Positions 1 to 7,695 of a stretch of DNA of 64,000 nt are shown here, piece after piece. The position numbers were made by a program, and so were the translations under genes. The first letter of the stretch is position 1. Each line of letters opens with the position of its first letter. The notes beneath the pieces are model-generated. The model saw only the letters and a program-made list of their open reading frames with translations. It was not told the origin of the DNA and did no database searches. This DNA is from JABDIY01 sp963803845 (GTDB lineage: Bacteria; Actinomycetota; Acidimicrobiia; Acidimicrobiales; SZUA-35). The DNA is taken from NCBI GenBank assembly GCA_963803845.1, contig CAWDNZ010000005.1:1054001-1118000 (forward strand), written 5' to 3'.

Positions 1-1137
1 CGTGGCGCCATGCCGCTTGTTGACCTCACCGGCGGTCTCGAAGTCCGCCTCGAGGCCCATCTCATCCTGCATCCGGATGACTCGCTTGTAATGGTCATTG
101 GTGACGAAACTGACAACAAGGCCACTTTGGCCCGCACGAGCTGTCCGCCCCGATCGGTGCACGTAATCTTTCGCGTCGGCGGGCGGATCAAAGTGAAGGA
201 CACACGCAACGTTGTCAACGTGGATTCCTCTAGCCGCTACGTCGGTAGCCACCAGGGCACGGGCACGCCCATCGGTGAAGGCCATCAGGGCGGCGTCGCG
301 CTGGGCCTGAGACCGCCCTCCGTGAATCCAGGCCGCCTTGATCCCCACCGCTTTTAGTTGATGGCAAACCCGGTCAACACCGTGCCGGGTTCGGCAGAAG
401 ACCAATGTGGACCCATGACTGTCGATGATGTCAGCCGCTATCGGGATCTTGTCCGGCTGCTTCAGCCGTATGAAGCGGTGGTTTGTTTCGGACACGTCAT
501 CCTCCGCGCCCGCGACGCTGTGAGAAACGGGATGGTCCTGATAGTGCTCGGTGAGGACCGCCACCGCTTGGTCCAGGGTGGCCGAGAAAAGGAGGGTCTG
601 ACGGCCGGCGTTGGTGAGATCAAGGAGTTGGCGCACATCGGGCAAGAAGCCCATGTCGGCCATTCGATCGGCTTCGTCCACCACCACCACGTCAACCTGA
701 TCGAGCGAGACCTCGCCCTGATCGATGAGGTCCATCAGACGGCCCGGGGTGGCGATGACCACATCGACGCCCGATCGAAGCGACTTCACCTGCGGGTTCA
801 TGGCGACGCCGCCGTAGATGGCCACCAGTTTCCGGTCTACCGCGTTGGCGATCGGCAGGAGGTCTCGGCGGATTTGCTCTGCCAGTTCCCGCGTGGGGGC
901 CAAAATCAGACCGCGTGGTCGGCGAGGCTCCGCCCGTTCCACCAGTTGGAGAACGGGAATCCCGAACGCCAAAGTCTTGCCCGACCCGGTTGGCGCCTTT
1001 CCCAGCACATCTCGGCCCATCAGCGCATCGGTGAGGACGGCCTCCTGTATCGGGGTTGGCACGGTGATCTTGAGCGCCGCCAAAGTTCGTACCACGTCGG
1101 AGGACAAGTCGAGGTCGGCGAAGGTTCGGGGCACCAT
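1..1137 (-). CDS. DEAD-box ATP-dependent RNA helicase (3' end outside window)
   Basis: ATP-dependent RNA helicase that remodels RNA duplexes in the cytoplasm. Reading from the ATG at 1137, 379 codons stay open to the left edge, so the C-terminal tail is missing. Visible motifs in order: Q motif PTPIQ (about residues 28-32), Walker A APTGSGKT (48-55), PTREL (81-85), TPGR (about 130), DEAD box at 154-157, SAT at 185-187, and motif VI HRSGRTARAG at 327-336. Both RecA-like lobes are therefore present. There is no strong ribosome binding site before the ATG, so the start could shift slightly. The exact subfamily (RhlE, CsdA and others) cannot be decided without the C-terminus. Confidence 0.95.
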   Translation of the reverse strand, partial: MVPRTFADLDLSSDVVRTLAALKITVPTPIQEAVLTDALMGRDVLGKAPTGSGKTLAFGIPVLQLVERAEPRRPRGLILAPTRELAEQIRRDLLPIANAVDRKLVAIYGGVAMNPQVKSLRSGVDVVIATPGRLMDLIDQGEVSLDQVDVVVVDEADRMADMGFLPDVRQLLDLTNAGRQTLLFSATLDQAVAVLTEHYQDHPVSHSVAGAEDDVSETNHRFIRLKQPDKIPIAADIIDSHGSTLVFCRTRHGVDRVCHQLKAVGIKAAWIHGGRSQAQRDAALMAFTDGRARALVATDVAARGIHVDNVACVLHFDPPADAKDYVHRSGRTARAGQSGLVVSFVTNDHYKRVIRMQDEMGLEADFETAGEVNKRHGAT

Positions 1138-1191
1138 GATGAGGGTAGGACCACGCTGCGGCCTTGAGAGGCCCCATGGCGACCAGCAGAA

Positions 1192-1587
1192 CTACCCCGT
1201 AGCTGTGCCGAACCCGATATGACGGAACCAATCCCCGGAGGTGATGCGCTGCAAGACCAAGCCGTCGCCGTACTGGTAAGCCCAGCTTTCAATCCCGGCA
1301 TCGGTGACGATGAGAATTCGGTGGTAGAGGCCCTCCACTGCGCTCTCCACGTGGTCCATCAGTGCGAGCGCTTCGTCGGTCCTGTCAGGTCGTAGTAGAT
1401 AACGATGGCCAACAATGGTGCCCAACTCATCAAATCGCGCCGCCGGATACTGCAGGCCGGTGTCGTACAGCGCTCCTGCTGCGCTGTCCGGCGTTCCCGA
1501 GTCGGCGACGAAGGGCTCCAGGAACTGCCAGCGCACGTCACCTTGTCGAAGCGTCCCGTAGACGAACAGGTGCTGTAGATCCTCCAT
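1192..1587 (-). CDS. Gamma-glutamylcyclotransferase-like (GGCT/AIG2) protein
   Basis: A 131-residue protein of the GGCT/AIG2-like fold. These enzymes cyclise gamma-glutamyl amines to 5-oxoproline, though the substrate of this member is unknown. The N-terminus has the family signature VYGTLR (residues 9-14), and the region MDHVES (77-82) supplies the acidic residue (Glu81) expected in the active-site pocket, followed by the YHR that usually follows it. Length is typical of the small bacterial members. It lies 5 bp downstream of the DUF2752 gene on the same strand, which suggests co-transcription without a clear functional link. Confidence 0.85.
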   Translation of the reverse strand: MEDLQHLFVYGTLRQGDVRWQFLEPFVADSGTPDSAAGALYDTGLQYPAARFDELGTIVGHRYLLRPDRTDEALALMDHVESAVEGLYHRILIVTDAGIESWAYQYGDGLVLQRITSGDWFRHIGFGTATG

Positions 1588-1592
1588 CGATG

Positions 1593-1985
1593 TCAGGCGA
1601 AGGGAATCGGGATGAGTTCAAAGGCCAACCGGATGGTCCAGATGGTCAACCCCAGCCCGAGGTTGCCGATCAGTAGCCGGTGCCGAACCCGCCGGGTGAA
1701 GTGCGCTTTGCCACCCGCGATGGCGCCGGTGAACGCAACAGCCTGCAGAACGAGCAGTAACACCCACGGATGATGTGCCCACGATCCGGCCACGTCGCCC
1801 CGCAGGAGTGCAACCGCAGCTCGGCTGCCTCCGCAGCCGGGGCAGTAGCCTCCGGTGCAGCGCCGGAAAAGGCAGAGCACCGGTAGTTCATCAACCGCGG
1901 AAGAACCGACCGCCAGTACGGCGACGGCTCCGAAACCGAGTCCGGTGGCGATCGTAGGATCGATCCGTTGTAGGGGGACGAGCAC
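1593..1985 (-). CDS. DUF2752 small membrane protein
   Basis: A 130-residue membrane protein with the DUF2752 hallmark CPGCGGSRA (about residues 48-56), followed by a hydrophobic helix and a second helix near the C-terminus. The first hydrophobic segment is at about residues 13-35. The function of DUF2752 is not established; the paired cysteines suggest metal binding or redox chemistry at the membrane. The start is a GTG at 1985 without a convincing Shine-Dalgarno. It ends 5 bp before the GGCT-like gene. Confidence 0.85.
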   Translation of the reverse strand: MLVPLQRIDPTIATGLGFGAVAVLAVGSSAVDELPVLCLFRRCTGGYCPGCGGSRAAVALLRGDVAGSWAHHPWVLLLVLQAVAFTGAIAGGKAHFTRRVRHRLLIGNLGLGLTIWTIRLAFELIPIPFA

Positions 1986-2073
1986 TGTTGACTAGCCTAC
2001 ATCCATCACCGATCGCCGTCGGCATGTGCCCTATGCTCGGCCAGACGATCATCGCTGGACAGGGAGTGGCGTC

Positions 2074-2493
2074 GTGTCTGATCAACAACCTTCTCAACCG
2101 CCGGGGTGGTATCACGCTCAGGGAGACCCACCGGGAACCACACGTTTCTGGGACGGCTCGCAGTGGCAGGGTGGCCCGCAAACGGCTGCAACGCCTGGTT
2201 ACGGCGCTCCACAGCCGGGCCATGCCCCCGGGTTCGGTGGCCCGGGGTTTGCCGAAGGCAGCCAGGCCACTACGGCGTTGGTGGTTGGAATTCTCAGCTT
2301 CGTGTGCTGCGGAATCCTCGGACCGGTGGCATGGTACGTGGGCCAGCAGGAGCTCAACGGGATCGACGCCGGCCGTCGGGACCCCACCAATCGTGGCACG
2401 GCAAATGCGGGCAGGATCATAGGCATTATCGCCACCGTTCTGTTGGTCTTCGGCGTTGGCTTCTACCTGATCGCGGTCGCTGCTAGCTTCTAG
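2074..2493 (+). CDS. DUF2510 / DUF4190 membrane protein
   Basis: A 139-residue protein with an N-terminal DUF2510 module (PGWYHAQGDPPGTTRFWDG, where Trp and Gly residues frame the fold), a Gly/Pro/Gln-rich linker, and a C-terminal DUF4190 region with two membrane helices (about residues 65-90 and 115-137). This pairing is common in Actinobacteria and has no known biochemical role. The GTG at 2074 is preferred over an upstream ATG because an AGGGAG sits 7 nt before it and the protein then begins directly at the DUF2510 module. It is divergent from the DUF2752 gene. Confidence 0.85.
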   Translation: MSDQQPSQPPGWYHAQGDPPGTTRFWDGSQWQGGPQTAATPGYGAPQPGHAPGFGGPGFAEGSQATTALVVGILSFVCCGILGPVAWYVGQQELNGIDAGRRDPTNRGTANAGRIIGIIATVLLVFGVGFYLIAVAASF

Positions 2494-2552
2494 GATCTGC
2501 TCAGTGGTGCTGGTGGACAGCGATCCTCCGCATAAGGCACACTTCTCCCACG

Positions 2553-3848
2553 ATGAGCACCACGCCTGAAACCTTCGTCGGCGAATTCTGGCAGGGCGTG
2601 CGCCGACCCGTTGAAAAAGCCACCACAACACCGGGAACCGCGTACACGTCGGCCGCCTTTTTCGCGGTGGAGCAAACCGCAGTGTTCGACTCATCCTGGG
2701 TTGGGGTGGCGTGCCTCGATGAGTTGTCCGTCTCCGGCACGGTCCTCGTTCGATCTGTAGGCACTCGCTCGGTCCTCATCACTCGGGACAAAGAGGGAAC
2801 GCTGCGAGGCTTCCTCAACGCCTGCCGCCACCGCGGTACGGAGTTATTGGCCGCTGACACCAACGGACTTTCGATGATCCGGTGTCCCTACCATCGCTGG
2901 GGGTACGGACTGGACGGCACGTTGGTAGCCACACCCCGGTTCACCGATGTCGCGGTGGAGGGCTTCGATGCCAACGACTACCCGTTGAAACAGGTACGGG
3001 TTGACACTTTCGCGGGCGTGGTGTTCGCCAACCTGGACCCCACAACAGCCCCACTGGAGGAGTGGTTTGGCGACTTGGGGGAGCGGCTCGCCGGGTACGG
3101 GCTCCACGATTGGACTGTGCGTGAATCAACGACGTTCGAGATCAAGGCCAACTGGAAGCTGCTCAGTGAGAACTTCCAGGAGTATTACCACCTGACCTGG
3201 GTGCACCCCGAACTTGCCAAGGTATCTCGGGTGAAAGATCACTATCGCTGGCAAGGGGCCGGCATGTACTGCGGCCAAACCACAACGCCGGTTTCAGGCG
3301 ACGATCGCAGTGACTGGCTGGCGATGCCACCAGCACCAAACCTCGACTCCGGTGATGCAACCAGCGGTCGCTTTCTCGCCCTGTTCCCCAACGTGCTCCT
3401 CAGCGTTCTTCCTAATCACGCCTTCGTGATCCAATTGGAACCACTGGCGCCGGGGATCACGCGAGAACGATGCACCTGGCTCCTACCGCCCAATCCCACT
3501 GAGGTGCCAGAGGACGTCTTCACCGTCACCCGGGATTTCTGGGTTCTGGTGAACAACGAGGACATCGAAATCTGCGAACGCTCCCAGCGTGGGCAAGAAA
3601 ACGGCGGGTTCACCGAGGGCCGTTATGCCGTTCGGTTTGAAGAGCCGCTGCACCGCTTCGCAAACATGGTCGCCGACCGTTTTGACCGGATCGGTCGGAT
3701 CCCGCCGGGAGACGATGAATCGTCCGCCCAGCGCTTCGGCGATGGCGACCCCACCACGCCAGGGGTCATCGCCCGCGCTCGTTCTAGTGGAGGTTCAGCC
3801 AGTCCTTCAACGCTGCGCCGATCTCAGCGGCCGAGTCCTCCTGGATGA
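2553..3848 (+). CDS. Rieske non-heme iron oxygenase, large (alpha) subunit
   Basis: A 431-residue aromatic-ring-hydroxylating or choline-monooxygenase-type oxygenase. The Rieske [2Fe-2S] ligands are visible as C91-x-H93 and C111-x2-H114. The mononuclear iron site follows as H213 and H218 (in ENFQEYYHLTWVHPE) and D337 (in NNEDIEICE). The family hydroxylates aromatic rings or demethylates quaternary amines; this substrate is unknown. No ferredoxin, reductase or beta subunit is adjacent, so electrons must come from elsewhere. The last 65 bp overlap the end of the convergent dehalogenase gene. The final 25 residues are low-complexity, which may reflect that overlap. Confidence 0.93.
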   Translation: MSTTPETFVGEFWQGVRRPVEKATTTPGTAYTSAAFFAVEQTAVFDSSWVGVACLDELSVSGTVLVRSVGTRSVLITRDKEGTLRGFLNACRHRGTELLAADTNGLSMIRCPYHRWGYGLDGTLVATPRFTDVAVEGFDANDYPLKQVRVDTFAGVVFANLDPTTAPLEEWFGDLGERLAGYGLHDWTVRESTTFEIKANWKLLSENFQEYYHLTWVHPELAKVSRVKDHYRWQGAGMYCGQTTTPVSGDDRSDWLAMPPAPNLDSGDATSGRFLALFPNVLLSVLPNHAFVIQLEPLAPGITRERCTWLLPPNPTEVPEDVFTVTRDFWVLVNNEDIEICERSQRGQENGGFTEGRYAVRFEEPLHRFANMVADRFDRIGRIPPGDDESSAQRFGDGDPTTPGVIARARSSGGSASPSTLRRSQRPSPPG

Positions 3849-4660
3849 AATGAAGGCCGTTGACCGTGACCTCGGTCTGACTTGGCCACGACCGGCAGAA
3901 CTCCCGTTGTTTGCCGATCAGGATGGTCCCGGGGTCGGCATTAATGAAGAGCTTGGGGACATCGGAGGTGGCTAACCATTCGCCGTAGCTGGTCACGATG
4001 GACGCAACGTTCTGGGGCTCTCCACCCAACGGGATCTCACGCGGCCAGGTGAGCGTTGGCCGCCGATCTTCACCGACTGCGGCGAAAGGGCGCCGATATT
4101 CATTCATCTCTTCATCGGAGAGTTTGCGCTGGATCGATGCGGGCAGGATGGCCTCGACGAAAGAGGTTCTTGGTGAGGATCATTTCCTCACCAGCGTCGG
4201 ACCGCATGCTCTGGAAGATCCCACGAGCGGTCTCGGGCCAGTCCTCCCAGTCCACCGGCTGGACGATCGCTTCCATATAGGCCAACCCTCGGACGCGGTC
4301 CCGATGCCGGTTAGCCCAATCGAAACCGAGGGCAGAACCCCAGTCATGAATCACGAACGTGACGTTGTTGCCCAGGTCCAACTGGTCCAGCAGCCCATCG
4401 AGGTACGTGCGGTGTTCCGTGAACCGGTAGGAGTTCTGGTCGGACGGATCCAGCTTCTCTGAATCGCCCATGCCAATGAGATCCGGAGCGATGCAACGAT
4501 GTGAACCAGACACGACGGGAATGATGTTGCGCCATAGGTATGAAGACGTGGGGTTGCCGTGGAGGAAAACCACGGGATCGCCCGAACCGGTTTCGTGATA
4601 CGCCATCTGTCGGCCGTTCACCGTCTTGAATTGTTTGGTCAATGGTGCGCTCGATGCCAT
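3784..4660 (-). pseudogene. Haloalkane dehalogenase, frameshifted
   Basis: An alpha/beta hydrolase that would hydrolyse carbon-halogen bonds. The N-terminal part (ATG at 4660) carries HGNPTSS with the halide-stabilising Asn, the nucleophile elbow HDWGS with its Asp and Trp, and YMEAI with the acid Glu expected in the subfamily-II (DhaA/LinB) triad. The rest continues in another frame: MNEYRRPF, then the catalytic His in NGLHF. One extra A in an AAA run at 4160-4162 breaks the frame. Removing it restores NLFVEAILPAS and a protein of about 291 residues, the normal family length. Either the gene is freshly inactivated or the base is a sequencing error. Confidence 0.9.
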
Positions 4661-4733
4661 GGTTTTGACACTACCGAGTGACTTCAGGTGTGGCCCAAAT
4701 GAAACGATCATTATGGAGTGGGAGTCCAACGGC

Positions 4734-4796
4734 CATGACCGTCGCAGCACTGTGCAGGATCCAACGGTCATGATCGTCGCGGCACTGTGCAGAATC
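4734..4796 (+). repeat. 35-bp tandem duplication of an acyltransferase gene start; short leader frame
   Basis: A segment of about 28 bp starting with CATGACCGTCGC at 4734 recurs at 4769 as CATGATCGTCGC with three differences, offset 35 bp. Both copies begin with an ATG and encode nearly the same first residues (MTVAALCRI and MIVAALCRI). The first copy runs 12 codons from the ATG at 4735 and stops at a TGA (4771-4773) overlapping the second ATG (4770) as ATGA. The arrangement looks like a duplicated start whose first copy became a coupled leader peptide. Whether it is translated is unknown. Confidence 0.6.
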
Positions 4797-6014
4797 TTGA
4801 TGCACCTCTTCTTTTCGGAGGTGAGAGTGCTCGACGCCGAGCGAATTCCCAAGGATGGACCGGTTTTGGTGGTGTCCAATCATCACTCCGCCTTGATAGA
4901 CCCGGCCGTGCTGATCGCCACGCTGCCACGTCAACCTCGATTCCTGGCCAAGGCCGTGCTGTGGGAACCCCGGTATCTTCTTCTGCGTCCTTTCCTCGCG
5001 CTCGCTCGAGCGGTCCCGGTGCATCGAGTCAAGGACGGCGGGGGCAGCAACGACGACATGTTCAGCGAAACTCGGGCCGCACTGCTCTCCGGTGAAATGA
5101 TCGCTCTCTTTGGCGAGGGAGTGTCTCATGACAACGCCGGCCTGCTCGATCTGAAAACCGGCGCAGCGCGGATCGCACTGGGCACGAGTTCGGCGGTTTC
5201 CGTGCTACCGATTGGGATCATCTATCCGGACCGAACCACCTATCGGTCCACGGTGACCGTTGCCGTTGGCGAGGTCATCCCGGTAGAGGGCATTGGAGGT
5301 GGCGATACTGACCGCCAATCGGTGCGGGAGCTCACGGATCGAATCAAAACCGGGCTCGCCTCGGTGGCTCCCACCTGGGAGTCCGAGGACAAACATCGGG
5401 CGGCAGTGGTGGCCGCAGAAATCGCGGCTGCCCAGTTCGGAATCGATTCGGCTACCGCTCTGAGCACGCTAAACCGGTCTGTTGATCGCTCAGACAGCAA
5501 CGCCCTCACTGCGCTCGACGCAGCCCGCGACCTGTTGGATGAATGCCAACACCTCGGAGTGGCGGTTGCATCGGTCATCGACTTCACACCACCGCAGCTG
5601 AAACGAATCGAGCGGGTCTCCCGCCTGCGAACAGCAGCATGGGCCATCCCAACGGTGGTCGGCAAGGTGCTCACGCTTCCGGCGTTCGAGTTGACCGGAA
5701 AACTCAGCGATCGCCGCGACGTCAACTTCCAAGCCACCTCAAAACTGATGTTGGGTCTGGTGATCTACCCCGCTTGGTGGGTGGTGCTGGCCCTGGCCTT
5801 TGGGGTGATCTTCTCGCCCGCAGCCGGCTTGGCCATCGCCGTCATTGCGCCGGTCACGGCCTACATCTCGGCCCTCAAAATGCACCGTCTACGTCGCCTG
5901 ACCAGCACCCGTCTGGAAGGTCGTGCCTCGGAAGCGCAACTTGGAGCGCTTCACGGCCGTCATGCAGCAGTGGTGGACGCCATGCAAGCCGTTATCCCTG
6001 CCAGGGCTGTGTGA
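4770..6014 (+). CDS. PlsC-type glycerolipid acyltransferase with C-terminal membrane domain
   Basis: A 414-residue membrane-associated acyltransferase of the lysophosphatidate acyltransferase superfamily, transferring acyl groups to glycerolipid acceptors. The catalytic HX4D motif is NHHSALID (H39, D44). The phosphate-binding PEGT-like block is FGEGVSHD (114-121). A long charged middle region precedes two hydrophobic segments near residues 320-375. The ATG at 4770 is chosen because the homologous region begins there and an AGGA lies 9 nt upstream; in-frame ATGs at 4713 and 4626 are possible but add unlike sequence. It is divergent from the dehalogenase. Confidence 0.85.
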   Translation: MIVAALCRILMHLFFSEVRVLDAERIPKDGPVLVVSNHHSALIDPAVLIATLPRQPRFLAKAVLWEPRYLLLRPFLALARAVPVHRVKDGGGSNDDMFSETRAALLSGEMIALFGEGVSHDNAGLLDLKTGAARIALGTSSAVSVLPIGIIYPDRTTYRSTVTVAVGEVIPVEGIGGGDTDRQSVRELTDRIKTGLASVAPTWESEDKHRAAVVAAEIAAAQFGIDSATALSTLNRSVDRSDSNALTALDAARDLLDECQHLGVAVASVIDFTPPQLKRIERVSRLRTAAWAIPTVVGKVLTLPAFELTGKLSDRRDVNFQATSKLMLGLVIYPAWWVVLALAFGVIFSPAAGLAIAVIAPVTAYISALKMHRLRRLTSTRLEGRASEAQLGALHGRHAAVVDAMQAVIPARAV

Positions 6015-6087
6015 CTCGCCCGTACTCAGGGTCAGATCAGGGTTTGCCCCGATTACGAATACGGCAGATCCAGCGCAGACTGTGAGT

Positions 6088-6273
6088 ATGAACCGATTAT
6101 TTACCGCTCCAAACTCCGGCCACCTCGCCATGGCGGTGCTGGCCATCATTGCCCGGGCCGTCCTTGGCGGCATTCCGCTCGTGGGGGGACTGATCAGCTT
6201 CGTGCTCCTACTGGTGGTTCTTTACAACCTCGCCAGAGTGGCGATGAACATGATGCGCCCAGCTGCTACCTAA
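6088..6273 (+). CDS. Small hydrophobic protein, hypothetical
   Basis: A candidate 61-residue membrane protein with one or two hydrophobic helices (about residues 12-52) and a short polar tail. I do not recognise it. The case rests on an open frame dominated by a plausible membrane segment in the gap after the acyltransferase; no clear Shine-Dalgarno precedes the ATG (a GTG two codons upstream is an alternative). Treat it as tentative. Confidence 0.4.
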   Translation: MNRLFTAPNSGHLAMAVLAIIARAVLGGIPLVGGLISFVLLLVVLYNLARVAMNMMRPAAT

Positions 6274-6298
6274 CCAGGCCCCTCAGAGCAGCGGCCAC

Positions 6299-7270
6299 TC
6301 AACTCGGCTGGGCGGACTCGAGTGAGTTCAGCCCGTCCTCCACAAGCTCGGCCAGCTGCCGAAGGCCAGCTGCAGTGGGGTGCACTCCGTCAGCCCGCAA
6401 CCATTCCGGGTGTTGGCTGACGGCGGAGTTCCAATCGATCAGCTGCACGTTGCTATTGCTCTGAACAACCTTGGCGAGACCAGTGTTCGCAGCCGCCGCC
6501 CAGCTTCGATCCGCTGCAACGTTGACGACGAAGACGGTGTGGTTCGGCAGGGCCGCCAACTCCCGGTTGAACATCTGAACGTAGTCATTCCGCCAGCTAT
6601 TTGTCCCGAGATGAATCACCACGATGGGACTCAACTCCAGAGCCCCCTGCGAGCGGGAGGCAGCCAGTAACCCAGGCAAGGCGTCGGGGTGCCTGCCCTC
6701 CTCGGTCATCCACCAAAGCTGGCGCCCACCGACGGGAACATCGAGGATTCGGATCCCGTGGAAGATCGAATCGCCAATCATCAGGATCGGTGCTGGCTCG
6801 CCGACCGGTTCTAGTAGCGCCGCAGTGTGGGCCACGAACTCGGGCGACTGAGCAAACCCATTGAGGATCACCGACCGGCTCTGACCGCCTTTCAGGAGGT
6901 CGGTCCAGTACGCCAGACCGTTGGCGTCGGCTGAACGGTCGAGGACGTTTTGGTAGACGAGTTCCACGAAGCCTTCGTCATCGGGGGAACCGAACTTTTG
7001 ACGGAATTCCGCCGATTCCATGAAATAGCCGGCGATCGATGGGAGACTGAGACCCGCTCGATTCACGTCGGTCCAATACTGGAGGCCGGTCTGGTCAGGA
7101 GTGCGGTTGAGCGCAGCGAGATAAATCCGTACGATCGGATCGTTCTGGCGGACGCTGGCCGATCGCCCTGACTGCCTGGCCGATGCCGAAATTGGAGCTG
7201 GGCCCAGTGCAATGACCAGCGTAAGGGAGATCGCTAGCCAGATCATGGCCCGACGCCGGAATGCTGGCAC
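6299..7270 (-). CDS. Secreted DUF4214 - SGNH hydrolase fusion
   Basis: A 323-residue exported protein. A signal peptide (hydrophobic about residues 9-30) leads into a DUF4214 region with two repeats around residues 45-145 (LNRTPDQTGLQYW and LDRSADANGLAYW), a module found in surface and S-layer-associated proteins. A C-terminal SGNH esterase follows: nucleophile block IGDS (S168), GTN (222-224) and the DxxH pair D294/H297 in DGVHP. The likely role is esterase or deacetylase action on a surface polymer. The GTG start abuts the TAA of the upstream stress-protein gene (TAAGTG), so the three genes from 9393 down to 6299 form one operon. Confidence 0.88.
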   Translation of the reverse strand: MPAFRRRAMIWLAISLTLVIALGPAPISASARQSGRSASVRQNDPIVRIYLAALNRTPDQTGLQYWTDVNRAGLSLPSIAGYFMESAEFRQKFGSPDDEGFVELVYQNVLDRSADANGLAYWTDLLKGGQSRSVILNGFAQSPEFVAHTAALLEPVGEPAPILMIGDSIFHGIRILDVPVGGRQLWWMTEEGRHPDALPGLLAASRSQGALELSPIVVIHLGTNSWRNDYVQMFNRELAALPNHTVFVVNVAADRSWAAAANTGLAKVVQSNSNVQLIDWNSAVSQHPEWLRADGVHPTAAGLRQLAELVEDGLNSLESAQPS

Positions 7271-7693
7271 TTAGATCAGCGTGATCGTGAGTCCGGTGTC
7301 GATCCGGAGTTGGTCGATCACCTGGGCTGGGGTCTGCTGGTCGCGAGTTGGAAGGGGCCCACCCACCAAGACCGAGGACACCCCGGCGGCCTCGGCGACA
7401 CTCTTGATCGATTCCGCAACTTCACCCTGCCGAACTACGACCTTGGTTTCCACGCCGGTTCCGTTGATCTGGCGCATGACAGCGAAGGTCTGGGATCGGA
7501 GAATGAACTCAAGCTCGTTAAGGAGCGTTTCCATCGTGGGCTTCGCAACATCGCCGAACTTCTGATTGTCGACCACCCCGAGATAGATGAAACCGACCCC
7601 TGCATCCTTGGCGCGACGGGCGGCCTCCTCCAGCGTGTCGTTCCGGCCCGAACCGCCCCATGAGACATAGACGATGTCCTCTGCGCTACTCAT
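7271..7693 (-). CDS. Universal stress protein-like, cation/nucleotide-binding fold
   Basis: A 140-residue cytoplasmic protein with a Rossmann-like alpha/beta pattern: an N-terminal beta strand (EDIVYVSWGG), a central region, and a C-terminal VLVGGPLP loop resembling the UspA nucleotide-binding segment. The ATG at 7693 is chosen because it lies 2 bp after the antiporter stop and follows GGGAATTTGAAG. It sits between the antiporter and the SGNH gene, so it may modulate the transporter, as free-standing Usp partners of antiporters do; that is inference. Confidence 0.75.
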   Translation of the reverse strand: MSSAEDIVYVSWGGSGRNDTLEEAARRAKDAGVGFIYLGVVDNQKFGDVAKPTMETLLNELEFILRSQTFAVMRQINGTGVETKVVVRQGEVAESIKSVAEAAGVSSVLVGGPLPTRDQQTPAQVIDQLRIDTGLTITLI

Positions 7694-7695
7694 CT

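Noticed and set aside
4626..4769. N-terminal extension of the acyltransferase to ATG 4626 or 4713
   Set aside because: The added residues do not resemble the family, run through the dehalogenase promoter side, and only the 4770 ATG has a suitable ribosome site.
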